From assembly GCA_963823565.1 (NCBI GenBank), contig CAWGLR010000003.1:806001-870000 (forward strand): 64,000 nucleotides of DNA, written 5' to 3'. Shown here in pieces: positions 40,060 to 47,997 of the stretch; the first letter of the stretch is position 1; every line of letters starts with the position of its first letter. Position numbers and translations under genes: made by a program. This DNA is from RHKX01 sp963823565. GTDB lineage: Bacteria > Actinomycetota > Thermoleophilia > Solirubrobacterales > 70-9. Below the pieces are notes generated by a model that had not been told where the DNA came from, made no database searches, and saw nothing but the letters and a program-made list of their open reading frames with translations.

Positions 40060-41556
40060 ATGCGATGGATCGCACGGGCGGGGGCCTTCGCGGTGGCGCT
40101 CTGCCTGCTCGGCGTCGGGGTGCCGCAGGCGGGAGCGGTCGACCTGCAGACGATCGGCACCTACGTCGATCCCGTCTTCGTCACCTCCGACCCGCGGAAC
40201 CCGGACCGGATCTTCGTCGTCGAGCAGGGCGGGACGATCAAGCAGACGACCCCGGCGGGGACCTCAACGTTCGTCGACCTCACGCCCGAGGTCCTCAGCG
40301 GCGGCGAGCGCGGCCTGCTGTCGATGGCCTTCGCCCCCGACTACCCAACCAGCGGCCTCCTCTACGTCTATTACACGCGGCAGACCGACGGCTCCATCCA
40401 GATCGCCGAGCTGCACGTCTCCGGCGGGGTGGCCGACCCGCGCTCGCTGCGGCCGGTGATCGACATCTCCCATCCCGGCCAGAGCAATCACAACGGCGGC
40501 CAGCTCCAGTTCGGCCCCGACGGCTATCTCTACTTCGCCACCGGCGACGGCGGGGGCAGCGACGACCCCAACGACAACGGCCAGGACCTGACGGCGCGCC
40601 TCGGAAAGCTGCTGCGGATCGATCCGCGCCGGAGCGGCGACAGCCCGTACACGGCCCCCGCCGACAATCCATTCAGCGGCCCGGGCCAGGCGCGAGAGAT
40701 CTGGAGCTACGGATTGCGCAACCCCTACCGCTTCTCCTTCGACCGCTTGACCGGAGCGCTCACGATCGGAGACGTCGGGCAGGGTGCGCGGGAGGAGGTC
40801 GACTACGTCCCCGGTGCGAGCGCAGGCCGCGGGCTGAACTTCGGCTGGGACTGCCGCGAGGGCCTGCTTCCCCTCACCTTCACGACCGCACCCTGCACGG
40901 GGCCGTTCACGGACCCGATCCACGACTACGACCACGGCGGGGGCGCCTGCGCCATCACCGGCGGCTACGTCGTCCGCGACCCCGGGCTGACCGAGCTCTA
41001 CGGGCGATACGTCTACGCCGACTACTGCGTCGGTCAGATCCGGTCGCTGACTCCGGCGGTCCCCCGCGCGACCGGCGATCGTTCCGAGGGAATCAGCGTG
41101 GCCAACCCGAGCAGCTTCGGCGAGGACTCGTGCGGGCGCGTCTACGTGACCTCGCTCACGGACGACACCGTCGCCCGGCTCGTCGACTCGACTCCGACCG
41201 ACTGCTCGGCGGCGCCACCGCCGCCGCCCGGCGACTGCACGGTCCGGATCGACGGCGACGGCAAGGGCAACCAGCTCAACGGCGGGCCGGGCTCGCAGGC
41301 CATCGACGGCGGCGCCGGCAGGGACCGGATCCGCGGCGGCGACGGGAACGACTGCATCGCGGGCGGGGCCGGGGCCGACGTGCTCAGCGGCAACGCCGGG
41401 GCCGACGTGATCCGCGGCGGCCCCGGGGGCGACGTGCTGCGCGCCCGCGACGGCGAGCGCGACCGCCTCGCCTGCGGCAATGGGAAGGACCGCGCGATCG
41501 TCGACGGCAAGGACCGCGTGAGGGGCTGCGAGCGGGAGCGCAAGAAGGCCGCGTAG
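40060..41556 (+). CDS. Secreted PQQ-dependent sugar dehydrogenase with Ca-binding-like repeat tail
   Basis: 498 residues. A signal peptide (about 1-27, 'FAVALCLLGVGVPQAGA') is followed by a six-bladed beta-propeller of the soluble aldose sugar dehydrogenase type: 'GGERGLLSMAFAPDYP', 'SNHNGGQLQFGPDGYLYFATGDGGGSDDP', 'EIWSYGLRNPYRFSFD', 'GLNFGWDCREG'. After a Pro-rich linker the last ~90 residues are Gly/Asp/Asn-rich repeats ('NQLNGGPGSQ', 'GGDGNDCIAGGAGADVLSGNAGADV') like RTX calcium-binding turns. It would oxidise sugars outside the cell, with PQQ and Ca2+. No PQQ synthesis genes are in the window. It interrupts obgE-proB. Confidence 0.85.
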   Translation: MRWIARAGAFAVALCLLGVGVPQAGAVDLQTIGTYVDPVFVTSDPRNPDRIFVVEQGGTIKQTTPAGTSTFVDLTPEVLSGGERGLLSMAFAPDYPTSGLLYVYYTRQTDGSIQIAELHVSGGVADPRSLRPVIDISHPGQSNHNGGQLQFGPDGYLYFATGDGGGSDDPNDNGQDLTARLGKLLRIDPRRSGDSPYTAPADNPFSGPGQAREIWSYGLRNPYRFSFDRLTGALTIGDVGQGAREEVDYVPGASAGRGLNFGWDCREGLLPLTFTTAPCTGPFTDPIHDYDHGGGACAITGGYVVRDPGLTELYGRYVYADYCVGQIRSLTPAVPRATGDRSEGISVANPSSFGEDSCGRVYVTSLTDDTVARLVDSTPTDCSAAPPPPPGDCTVRIDGDGKGNQLNGGPGSQAIDGGAGRDRIRGGDGNDCIAGGAGADVLSGNAGADVIRGGPGGDVLRARDGERDRLACGNGKDRAIVDGKDRVRGCERERKKAA

Positions 41557-41559
41557 CCT
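41554..41559 (+). promoter_or_regulatory. -10 box for proB
   Basis: TAGCCT, whose TAG is also the stop codon of the dehydrogenase gene, ends 10 nt before GTG 41570. Confidence 0.45.
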
Positions 41560-41569
41560 GCGGGTCCTC

Positions 41570-42658
41570 GTGACCCTCGTCGTCAAGCTCGGATCCTCGA
41601 TCGTCGCCGCCGCCGACGGCGCGCTGCGCGCCGACGTGCTCGACGAGGTCTGCGCCCAGGTGGCCGAGCTGCACGGCGGCGGCGAGGAGGTGCTGATGGT
41701 CACCTCCGGCGCGATCGCGCGCGGCCGGCGGATCCTCGGCCTGGCCGACCGGCCGACGGCGGTCGACGAGCTCCAGGCCGCCTCCGCGGTCGGCCAGGGG
41801 TCGCTGTTCCGCGCCTACGAGGAACGGCTCGCCGGGCGCGACGTCCGCGCGGCGCAGGTCCTGCTGACCGCCTTCGACATGTCCGAGCGGATCCACTACC
41901 TCAATGCGCGCCAGACGTTGCAGCGGCTGATCGCCTGGCACGTCGTCCCCGTGGTCAACGAGAACGACACGACGGCCACCGACGAGATCACCTTCGGCGA
42001 CAACGACTTCCTCGCCGCGCAGGTGGCGATCATGGTCGAGGCGCGCAAGCTCGTCCTCCTCACCGACCAGCCCGGCCTTCACACCGCCGATCCGCGGCAG
42101 GACCCCGGCGCCGAGCTGATCGAGGAGGTCGCCGACCCCGCCGAGCTCGACGGCTACGAGATCGGCGCCCGCACCTCGGCCTTCGGCTCGGGCGGGATGC
42201 GCAGCAAGGTGACCGCCGCGCAGATGGCCGCCAACTCCGGCGTGGCCGTGACCATCTGCGACGGCACCAGCCCCGGCACCTTGCTCGCGGCCGCGCGCGG
42301 CGAGCGGGTCGGCACGGCGTTCCGCTCGCGCAGCAGTCGCGCGCCGGGCTTCAAGCTGTGGCTGCGCTGGGCGACGCCGGCGCGGGGGAGGGTCGTCGTC
42401 GACGAGGGGGCGGGCCGAGTCCTGCGGGAGGCGGGCTCGTCGCTGCTTCCCGTCGGCATCGTCTCGATCGAGGGCCGGTTCGCCGCCGGCGACACCGTCG
42501 AGGTCGTCGACGGGGCGGGAATCGTCGGCAAGGGCATCGCCGAGCACAGCTCCGAGGTCCTCGACCGGCTGCGCGGGAAGCGCAGCGACGAGGTCCGGGA
42601 GATCCTCCCCGCTGGCGCCGAGGAGGCGATCCACCGCGATCGCTTCGTCCTCGCCTGA
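41570..42658 (+). CDS. proB: Glutamate 5-kinase
   Basis: 362 residues, GTG start. The amino-acid kinase domain (1-255) has 'LVVKLGSSIVAA', 'VTSGAIARGRRILGL', 'VVPVVNENDTTATDEITFGDND', 'LLTDQPGLHTADPRQDP' and 'FGSGGMRSKVTAAQMAANSGV'. The C-terminal PUA domain (about 275-350, 'GRVVVDEGAGRVLREAGSSLLPVGIVSIEG') is present. It phosphorylates glutamate in the first step of proline synthesis and is normally proline-inhibited. ProA follows after a minus-strand oxidoreductase gene. Confidence 0.96.
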   Translation: MTLVVKLGSSIVAAADGALRADVLDEVCAQVAELHGGGEEVLMVTSGAIARGRRILGLADRPTAVDELQAASAVGQGSLFRAYEERLAGRDVRAAQVLLTAFDMSERIHYLNARQTLQRLIAWHVVPVVNENDTTATDEITFGDNDFLAAQVAIMVEARKLVLLTDQPGLHTADPRQDPGAELIEEVADPAELDGYEIGARTSAFGSGGMRSKVTAAQMAANSGVAVTICDGTSPGTLLAAARGERVGTAFRSRSSRAPGFKLWLRWATPARGRVVVDEGAGRVLREAGSSLLPVGIVSIEGRFAAGDTVEVVDGAGIVGKGIAEHSSEVLDRLRGKRSDEVREILPAGAEEAIHRDRFVLA

Positions 42659-42664
42659 GGTCGG

Positions 42665-43729
42665 CTAGAGGCGCACGACCTCGCCCCGCTCGCCGCTGCG
42701 GCGCGCGGCCTCGATCAGCTCGAGCACGGCGATCGCCTCATCGACGGTCACGGGCGGCGGCGACCGGTGGCGCAGCGCGTCGCGGATCCCGGCGTAGTAG
42801 GCCGGGTAGTCGCCCGGCTGCGTCGGGACGGCGCGCATGCCCCCGGGGCTCCCCGCGGCGCCCCACGCGCCCTCCGGCTCGGCTCCCCAGTCCGGCCCGC
42901 CCGGCGCCTGCCCGTCCTTGAGCGCGTCCTCCTGTACGTCCATCCCGTGCTTGACGTAGGCGCCGGCGGAGCCGAGCGCCCGCAGCCGCGGTCCGCCCTC
43001 CGCGGCGACCGCCGACGCCCAGAGGTGGGAGCGCGCCCCGCCCTCGTGGGCGAGGGCGACGAAGACGTCGTCGTCGACGCGCGCGCCCGGCCGGACGACG
43101 TCGAGCTCGGCGTAGACGGAGCGGACGGGCCCGAACAGCACCAGCGCCTGGTCGATCAGGTGGCTGCCGAGGTCGTAGAGCAGCCCGCCGGCGTCGGCGG
43201 GGTCGTCGCTCTCCCGCCACGCCCCCTCCCGCGGCTCCGGGCGCCAGCGCTCGAAGCGGGACTCGAGCCGATGCACGTCCCCGAGCGCGCGCTCGGCCAC
43301 GAGGCGGCGCAGGGTGAGGAAGTCGCCGTCCCAGCGCCGGTTGTGGAACGCGCTGATCAGCACGGCCCTGTCGGCTGCGGCATCGCGCAGCCGGCGGCCC
43401 TCCTCGGCGGTGACCGCGAGGGGCTTGTCGACGACGACGCCCAGCCCCGCCTCGATCGCCGCCAGCGCGAGTGACGCGTGTGCCCGGTTGGGCCCGGCGA
43501 CGACGGCGAGGTCGTGGCCGCCGGCGTCCGACCAGACGTCCTCGGCGCTCGGCACGACCCGCGCGCTCGGGAACCGGGAGGCGGCGTCGGCGGCCCGCCC
43601 CTCGTCCGCGGTGACGATCGTCGTCAGCGAGAGCCCCTCGGTCGCGGCGATCAGCGGGGCGTGGAAGACGGCGCCGGCCATCCCGAAGCCGATCAGGGCG
43701 ACGCGGATGTCTTCGTCGGTCGGGCTCAC
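42665..43729 (-). CDS. Gfo/Idh/MocA family oxidoreductase
   Basis: 354 residues. The N-terminal Rossmann fold has 'VALIGFGMAGAVFHAPLI' with G-F-G-x-x-G. 'VVAGPNRAHASLALAAIEAGLGVVVDKPLAVTAEEGRRL' carries the E/DKP motif; here it is DKP. The C-terminal alpha/beta domain includes 'GGLLYDLGSHLIDQALVLFG' with the conserved G-x-x-x-D-x-x-x-H pattern. It is an NAD(P)-dependent sugar or polyol dehydrogenase of unknown substrate. It stands on the minus strand between proB and proA, an intrusion into a pair that is normally co-directional. Confidence 0.88.
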   Translation of the reverse strand: MSPTDEDIRVALIGFGMAGAVFHAPLIAATEGLSLTTIVTADEGRAADAASRFPSARVVPSAEDVWSDAGGHDLAVVAGPNRAHASLALAAIEAGLGVVVDKPLAVTAEEGRRLRDAAADRAVLISAFHNRRWDGDFLTLRRLVAERALGDVHRLESRFERWRPEPREGAWRESDDPADAGGLLYDLGSHLIDQALVLFGPVRSVYAELDVVRPGARVDDDVFVALAHEGGARSHLWASAVAAEGGPRLRALGSAGAYVKHGMDVQEDALKDGQAPGGPDWGAEPEGAWGAAGSPGGMRAVPTQPGDYPAYYAGIRDALRHRSPPPVTVDEAIAVLELIEAARRSGERGEVVRL

Positions 43730-43765
43730 GGGGGAGGCGGGAGGCCTCGACGCTACCCTTATCCC

Positions 43766-45028
43766 ATGGCGATCGCAGCCGAGTCAGTCACCGACATCTG
43801 CCGGCGCGCCCGCGAGGCCGCGCTCAGGCTGCCCTCGGTCTCGACCGCGGAGAAGGACGAGGCCCTCGGGGTCGTCGCCCGGCTGCTCCGCGAGCGGACC
43901 GCGGACATCCTCGAGGCGAACCGGACCGACCTCGACCGCGGCGTCGCCGCCGGGCTCGACGCGGCGCTGATCGACCGGCTGCGCCTCGACGAGAGCCGGA
44001 TCGAGGCGATGGCCGTCGGCGTCGAGGCCGTCATCGCGCTTCCCGACCCGGTCGGCGAGCTGATCGAGGAGCGGACGCTCGAGTCGGGCATCCGGATGGA
44101 GCACCGGCGGGTGCCGATCGGCGTCGTCGCGATCGTCTACGAGGCGCGCCCGAACGTCACGATCGACGCCGCGGCGCTCTGCCTGAAGAGCGGCAACGCC
44201 GCCGTGCTGCGGGGCTCGAGCTCCGCAGCCGCGTCCAACGCCGTGCTCGGCTCGCTCGTGCAGGAGGCGGTCCGCGAGGCGGGGCTGCCCGAGGGCACCC
44301 TCGAGATGGTCGCCGGCGGCGGCCACGAGGAGCTCGCCGAGCTCGCCCGCCAGCGCGACTACGTCGACCTGATCATCCCGCGCGGCGGCGAGGGCCTGAA
44401 GGCGGCCCTGGAGGCCGTCGCCGAGGTGCCGATCCTCTACGCCGCCTCCGGCAACTGCCACGTCTACGTCCACGAGGACGCGGACGTCGAGATGGCGACC
44501 CGGATCGCGGTCAACGCGAAGGTCCAGCGCCCCGGTGTCTGCAACGCCGCCGAGACCGTCCTCGTCAACGCCGCGATCGCCGATCGCGTGCTGCCCGGGC
44601 TGCTGGCGGAGCTCCGCGACGCCGGCGTCGAGTTGCTCGGCGACGAGCGCGTCCGCGCGGCGGCGGAGGTCGAGGTCGGGGAGGCGCTCGAGTCCGATTG
44701 GGACACCGAGTTCCACGCGCTGAAGCTCGCGGTCGGCATCGTGGACTCGCTCGAGGAGGCGATCGACCACATCAACCGGCACGGCAGCGGCCACTCGGAG
44801 GCGATCGTCACCGGCTCCGCGGAGGCCGGGAACCGCTTCACGGCCGGCGTCGACGCCGCCTGCGTCTACGTCAACGCCTCCACCCGCTTCACCGACGGCT
44901 TCGAGTTCGGGATGGGCGCCGAGATCGGCAACTCGACCCAGAAGCTCCACGCGCGCGGGCCGATCGGGCTGCGCGAGCTGACCTCGACCAAGTACGTCCT
45001 GCACGGGTCGGGTCAGATCAGGGAGTGA
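43766..45028 (+). CDS. proA: Gamma-glutamyl phosphate reductase
   Basis: 420 residues from ATG 43766. TACCCT 6 nt upstream may be its -10 box. The aldehyde-dehydrogenase-like fold has 'RRVPIGVVAIVYEARPNVTIDAAALCLKSGNAAVLRGSS', the catalytic Cys at 259 in 'QRPGVCNAAETVLV', and 'YVNASTRFTDGFEFGMGAEIGNSTQKLHARGP' at the end. It reduces gamma-glutamyl phosphate with NADPH to the semialdehyde in proline synthesis. The stop overlaps the nadD GTG (GTGA). Confidence 0.96.
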   Translation: MAIAAESVTDICRRAREAALRLPSVSTAEKDEALGVVARLLRERTADILEANRTDLDRGVAAGLDAALIDRLRLDESRIEAMAVGVEAVIALPDPVGELIEERTLESGIRMEHRRVPIGVVAIVYEARPNVTIDAAALCLKSGNAAVLRGSSSAAASNAVLGSLVQEAVREAGLPEGTLEMVAGGGHEELAELARQRDYVDLIIPRGGEGLKAALEAVAEVPILYAASGNCHVYVHEDADVEMATRIAVNAKVQRPGVCNAAETVLVNAAIADRVLPGLLAELRDAGVELLGDERVRAAAEVEVGEALESDWDTEFHALKLAVGIVDSLEEAIDHINRHGSGHSEAIVTGSAEAGNRFTAGVDAACVYVNASTRFTDGFEFGMGAEIGNSTQKLHARGPIGLRELTSTKYVLHGSGQIRE

Positions 45029-45639
45029 GCGCCGCGGTCGGCGTCCTCGGCGGGGCCTTCAACCCGCCACATCTCGGCCACCTGCTGCTGGCCCAGGAGG
45101 CGATCGACTCACTCGGGCTCGACGAGCTGATCCTGATGCCGACCGGCGTGGCGCCGCACAAGCGGATCGAGCCGGAGCCGGGGGCGGCGATGCGGCTCGA
45201 GATGACGCGGCGGGCGGTGGCCGGCGCCGACCGAATGCGCGCCTCGGCCCTGGAGGTCGAGCGGGAGGGCCCGTCCTTCGCCTACCGTACGCTTGAGTTG
45301 CTTGCGGATGAGCTGCCGGGGAGCGATCTGATCTTCGTAATGGGCGCGGACGTCGCCGCCGGCCTCGGAGGCTGGCGCCGTCCCGAGCGCGTGCTCGAGC
45401 TCGCGCGCGTCGCGATCGCCGAGCGCGAGGGGGTCGAGCGGGCCGACGTCGACGCGACGCTGGCGCGGCTGGGCGCGAGCGCGCGGGCGGAGGTGGTGGC
45501 GATGCCGCCGGTCGGCATCTCGTCCTCGATGGTCCGCGAGCGGATCGCCGCCGGGCGACCGGTCCGCTGGATGGTCCCCGACGCGGTGCTCGGGTTGATC
45601 GAGGAGCACGGCCTCTACGCGACGGCGGTGCCGGGATGA
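45025..45639 (+). CDS. nadD: Nicotinate-nucleotide adenylyltransferase
   Basis: 204 residues, GTG overlapping the proA stop. 'VGVLGGAFNPPHLGHLLLAQEA' has the nucleotidyltransferase HxGH at 16-19, 'FVMGADVAAGLGGWRRPE' is the nicotinate-side loop, and 'PPVGISSSMVRERIAAG' is the ISSxxxR motif. It converts nicotinate mononucleotide and ATP to deamido-NAD. Its TGA overlaps the rsfS ATG. Confidence 0.95.
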   Translation: MSAAVGVLGGAFNPPHLGHLLLAQEAIDSLGLDELILMPTGVAPHKRIEPEPGAAMRLEMTRRAVAGADRMRASALEVEREGPSFAYRTLELLADELPGSDLIFVMGADVAAGLGGWRRPERVLELARVAIAEREGVERADVDATLARLGASARAEVVAMPPVGISSSMVRERIAAGRPVRWMVPDAVLGLIEEHGLYATAVPG

Positions 45640-46025
45640 CGATGACCTCCGAGCAGCTCGCAACGCGGATCGCCGAGATCGCGGACTCGAAGAAGGCCGA
45701 GGACATCGTCGCGATCGACGTCGCCGAGATCCTCGGCTACACCGACGTGCTCGTGATCTGCACGGCGCGCAACGAGCGCCAGGCGAAGGCGATCCACGAC
45801 GAGGTCCACCTGCGGCTGAAGCAGGACGAGGGCCTGCTGCCGCGTCGGGTCGAGGGGCTGCCGGAGGCGCGCTGGGTGCTGCTCGACTACCTCGACTGCA
45901 TCCTCCACATCTTCGTCCCGGAGACGCGCGAGCTGTACCGGCTCGACCAGCTCTGGGGGGAGGGCAGGCGCATCGAGCTGGGGCTCGAGGCGGAGCCGCC
46001 CGCCCGCGCCGTCGGCGAGGGCTGA
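45636..46025 (+). CDS. rsfS: Ribosome silencing factor RsfS
   Basis: 129 residues, ATGA overlap with nadD. 'AEDIVAIDVAEILGYTDVLVICTARNERQAKAIHDEV', 'RRVEGLPEARWVLLDYLDCILHIFVPETRELYRLDQLWGE' are family signatures. It binds L14 and blocks subunit joining in starvation. It ends the nadD transcript; a TAGCCT box for the next gene begins about 40 bp later. Confidence 0.95.
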   Translation: MTMTSEQLATRIAEIADSKKAEDIVAIDVAEILGYTDVLVICTARNERQAKAIHDEVHLRLKQDEGLLPRRVEGLPEARWVLLDYLDCILHIFVPETRELYRLDQLWGEGRRIELGLEAEPPARAVGEG

Positions 46026-46063
46026 TTCCGGCCTGACGGCGCGGTTCCGTCCGCGGCTGGACC

Positions 46064-46069
46064 TAGCCT
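46064..46069 (+). promoter_or_regulatory. -10 box before the second DivIVA-like gene
   Basis: TAGCCT ends 6 nt before the codon ATC at 46076. The same spacing is seen before proA, holA and the 115-residue protein gene, which helps to place the start. Confidence 0.4.
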
Positions 46070-46075
46070 CGCGCC

Positions 46076-46855
46076 ATCGCTGGAGGAAGGTTCAGCCGGA
46101 CCCTGCTCGGATACCGCCGCAGGGATGTGGACGAGGCGCTGGAGGCGCTCGAATCCGATCTCGGCCAGCGGGCGGAGGAGCTCCGGGCGACCGAGGCCGA
46201 GCTCGAGCACGCGACGCTCGAGGGCCTGGACCTGCGCAGCAGGCTCGCGCGCGGGGATCGTGAGATCGCCGGCGTGCGGGCCGAGCTGGCGGCGTCGCGC
46301 GAGCGCACCGACGCGGCGCTTCACGACCTCGCGGTGGTCGGCCGGCAGCTCGACGAGCTGCGCAGCGGCGCCCGCGGGCAGGCGACCCGGATCCGGCTCG
46401 CGGCGCTGCGGGAGGCCGCGGAGCTGACGGCGCGGCTCTCCGACCTCGAGGGGGCGGAGGGGCAGGGACGGCGCGACCGGCTGCTGGACGCGCTCGAGGA
46501 CGCGATCGACCGGGTCGCGAGCGACTGGGACGACTCGCCGCGGCCGCCGGCCGCGGTGGCGCGCCGCCGCGCGGCGGCGAAGGGCAACGGGCGCCCGGCA
46601 CGGACCCGCCGCAGCGTCAGCGTCGACGTCGGCCCGTTCGAGGACTTCTCCCAGCTCGTCCGCTTCGAGGACGCCGCCAACGCCATCGGCGGGACCGGCG
46701 ACATCTCGATCAAGCGCTTCTCCGAGGGCCGCGCGCGGATCGACGTCGCCCTCAGCGAGCCGGTGGACCTGCTCAAGGAGCTCGAGGAGCGCTGCGACCT
46801 GGAGTTCCGGGTGCGCTCCACCGCCGACGACGAGATCGTCCTCGACGTCGACTGA
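46076..46855 (+). CDS. DivIVA-like coiled-coil protein
   Basis: About 259 residues. The N-terminus reads (I/M)AGGRFSRTLLGYRRRDVDEALEAL, a short DivIVA-type motif (F-x(n)-GYxxxxVDxxL), and it is lost if one starts at GTG 46127. The frame upstream has no ATG/GTG/TTG; ATC 46076 occupies the position expected for ATG, 6 nt after a TAGCCT box. A coiled coil runs to about residue 160, with a basic linker ('RRRAAAKGNGRPARTRRS'), then a conserved-looking C-terminal domain of about 70 residues ('VGPFEDFSQLVRFEDAANAI', 'IKRFSEGRARIDVALSEPVDLLKELEERC'). It is probably a cytoskeletal or polar scaffold. Start codon uncertain. Confidence 0.65.
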   Translation: MAGGRFSRTLLGYRRRDVDEALEALESDLGQRAEELRATEAELEHATLEGLDLRSRLARGDREIAGVRAELAASRERTDAALHDLAVVGRQLDELRSGARGQATRIRLAALREAAELTARLSDLEGAEGQGRRDRLLDALEDAIDRVASDWDDSPRPPAAVARRRAAAKGNGRPARTRRSVSVDVGPFEDFSQLVRFEDAANAIGGTGDISIKRFSEGRARIDVALSEPVDLLKELEERCDLEFRVRSTADDEIVLDVD

Positions 46856-46864
46856 CCGGCGCGG

Positions 46865-47215
46865 ATGGCCGATCGGGCCGTGCCCAACATCCGCTCCGAC
46901 GATCCCGCGGGGGAGCGGGACTTCTTCGTGGACCTGTTCGGCTTCGAGGTCGCGATGGACCTCGGCTGGGTGACGACGCTGCGCTCTCCTGAGAATCCTT
47001 CGGCGCAGATCTCGATCATGTCGGAGGACCCGTCGGCGCCCGGCATCTCGATCGGCGTTGCCGACGTCGACGAGATCCACCGGCGGGCGGTGGAGCGCGG
47101 ACTGGAGATCGCCTACGAGATCCGGGACGAGCCGTGGGGCGTCCGGCGGTTCATGCTGCGGGCACCCGGGGGGACGATGGTCAACGTCGTCGCTCACCGC
47201 GACGACGGCTCCTAG
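46865..47215 (+). CDS. VOC (glyoxalase/bleomycin-resistance) family protein
   Basis: 116 residues, ATG 46865. One vicinal-oxygen-chelate module: 'VPNIRSDDPAGERDFFVDLFGFEVAMDLGWVTTLRSP', 'ISIGVADVDEIHRRAVERGLEIAYEIRDEPWGVRRFMLRAPGGTMVNVV'. The metal positions look incomplete for a glyoxalase I, so binding of a small molecule or an unknown reaction is as likely. It overlaps the convergent Bax-inhibitor gene by four bases. Confidence 0.85.
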   Translation: MADRAVPNIRSDDPAGERDFFVDLFGFEVAMDLGWVTTLRSPENPSAQISIMSEDPSAPGISIGVADVDEIHRRAVERGLEIAYEIRDEPWGVRRFMLRAPGGTMVNVVAHRDDGS

Positions 47216-47922
47216 CGGCTCGAGCCGAAGATCCTCAGCAGGAAGAGGAAGAGGTTGATGAAGTCGAGGTAGAGGGAGAGGGCGCCGACGATCGATGCCT
47301 TCTGGGCGGTCTTCTCGTCGAGCCCGGAGGAGCCGATCTGCTTCAGCTTCTGCATGTCGTAGGCGGTGAGGCCGCAGAAGACGAGGACGCCGGCGAAGGT
47401 GACGAACCAGTAGAGGACCGAGTTCGCCCAGATGATGTTCACGAACATGCCGATGATCACGCCGATCAGGCCCATGAAGAGGATCGAGCGCAGGCCCGAG
47501 AGATCGCGCTTGGTGACGTACCCGTAGGCCGCCATGCCGCCGAACATGCCGGCGGCGACGGCGAAGGCGGAGACGATCGAGGCGGTCGTGTAGACCTCGA
47601 GGATGATCGACAGCGTGAAGCCGTTCATCGCCGCGTAGGCCGCGAAGAGGAAGACGGCCACCTGGTAGCTGATCCGGTTGATCCCCGCCGAGATGCCGAT
47701 GACCAGCCCGATCTCGGCGATCAGCAGGCCGAAGAAGACGAGGGAGTTGTCCTCGAACCAGGCCAGCATGTCGTTGCTCGCCGCGACGTAGCCGGCGATC
47801 CCCGCGGTCAGCCCGAGGCCGACGAACATCCACGCGAAGACGCTCGTCAGGAAGGACTGCCGCGCGAGCTGCGCTTCGCCGGTCCGAAGGGCGGGGGAGC
47901 CGCTGCCGAGGGGATCGCTCAT
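47212..47922 (-). CDS. Bax inhibitor-1 / YccA family membrane protein
   Basis: 236 residues, ATG 47922, with seven helices. The N-terminal ~30 residues are polar ('SGSPALRTGEAQLARQSFLTSVFAWMFVGLGLTAGIAGY'). 'YMQ/YDMQKLKQIGSS' near the C-terminus ('VFCGLTAYDMQKLKQIG') is a BI-1 family signature, followed by 'LSLYLDFINLFLFLLRIFGSSR'. Members are pH-sensitive Ca2+ leak channels or modulators of membrane proteases. The minus-strand -10 box TATTCT lies 8 nt upstream (47936-47931). Confidence 0.93.
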   Translation of the reverse strand: MSDPLGSGSPALRTGEAQLARQSFLTSVFAWMFVGLGLTAGIAGYVAASNDMLAWFEDNSLVFFGLLIAEIGLVIGISAGINRISYQVAVFLFAAYAAMNGFTLSIILEVYTTASIVSAFAVAAGMFGGMAAYGYVTKRDLSGLRSILFMGLIGVIIGMFVNIIWANSVLYWFVTFAGVLVFCGLTAYDMQKLKQIGSSGLDEKTAQKASIVGALSLYLDFINLFLFLLRIFGSSR

Positions 47923-47930
47923 GGGGCCCC

Positions 47931-47936
47931 AGAATA
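47931..47936 (-). promoter_or_regulatory. -10 box for the Bax-inhibitor-1 gene
   Basis: On the minus strand TATTCT ends 8 nt before the ATG at 47922. Confidence 0.5.
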
Positions 47937-47983
47937 CCCGGCGTCATGCCGGATTCCTGCGCCCGATACGTCCGGGCCGGATG

Positions 47984-47997
47984 CGAACATGTGTTCG
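47984..47997. promoter_or_regulatory. LexA-type SOS box
   Basis: CGAAC-ATGT-GTTCG is a perfect match to the Gram-positive/actinobacterial LexA pattern CGAAC-N4-GTTCG. Its last base is the first base of the GTG start of the endonuclease gene, so bound LexA would block transcription or early elongation. Confidence 0.65.
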
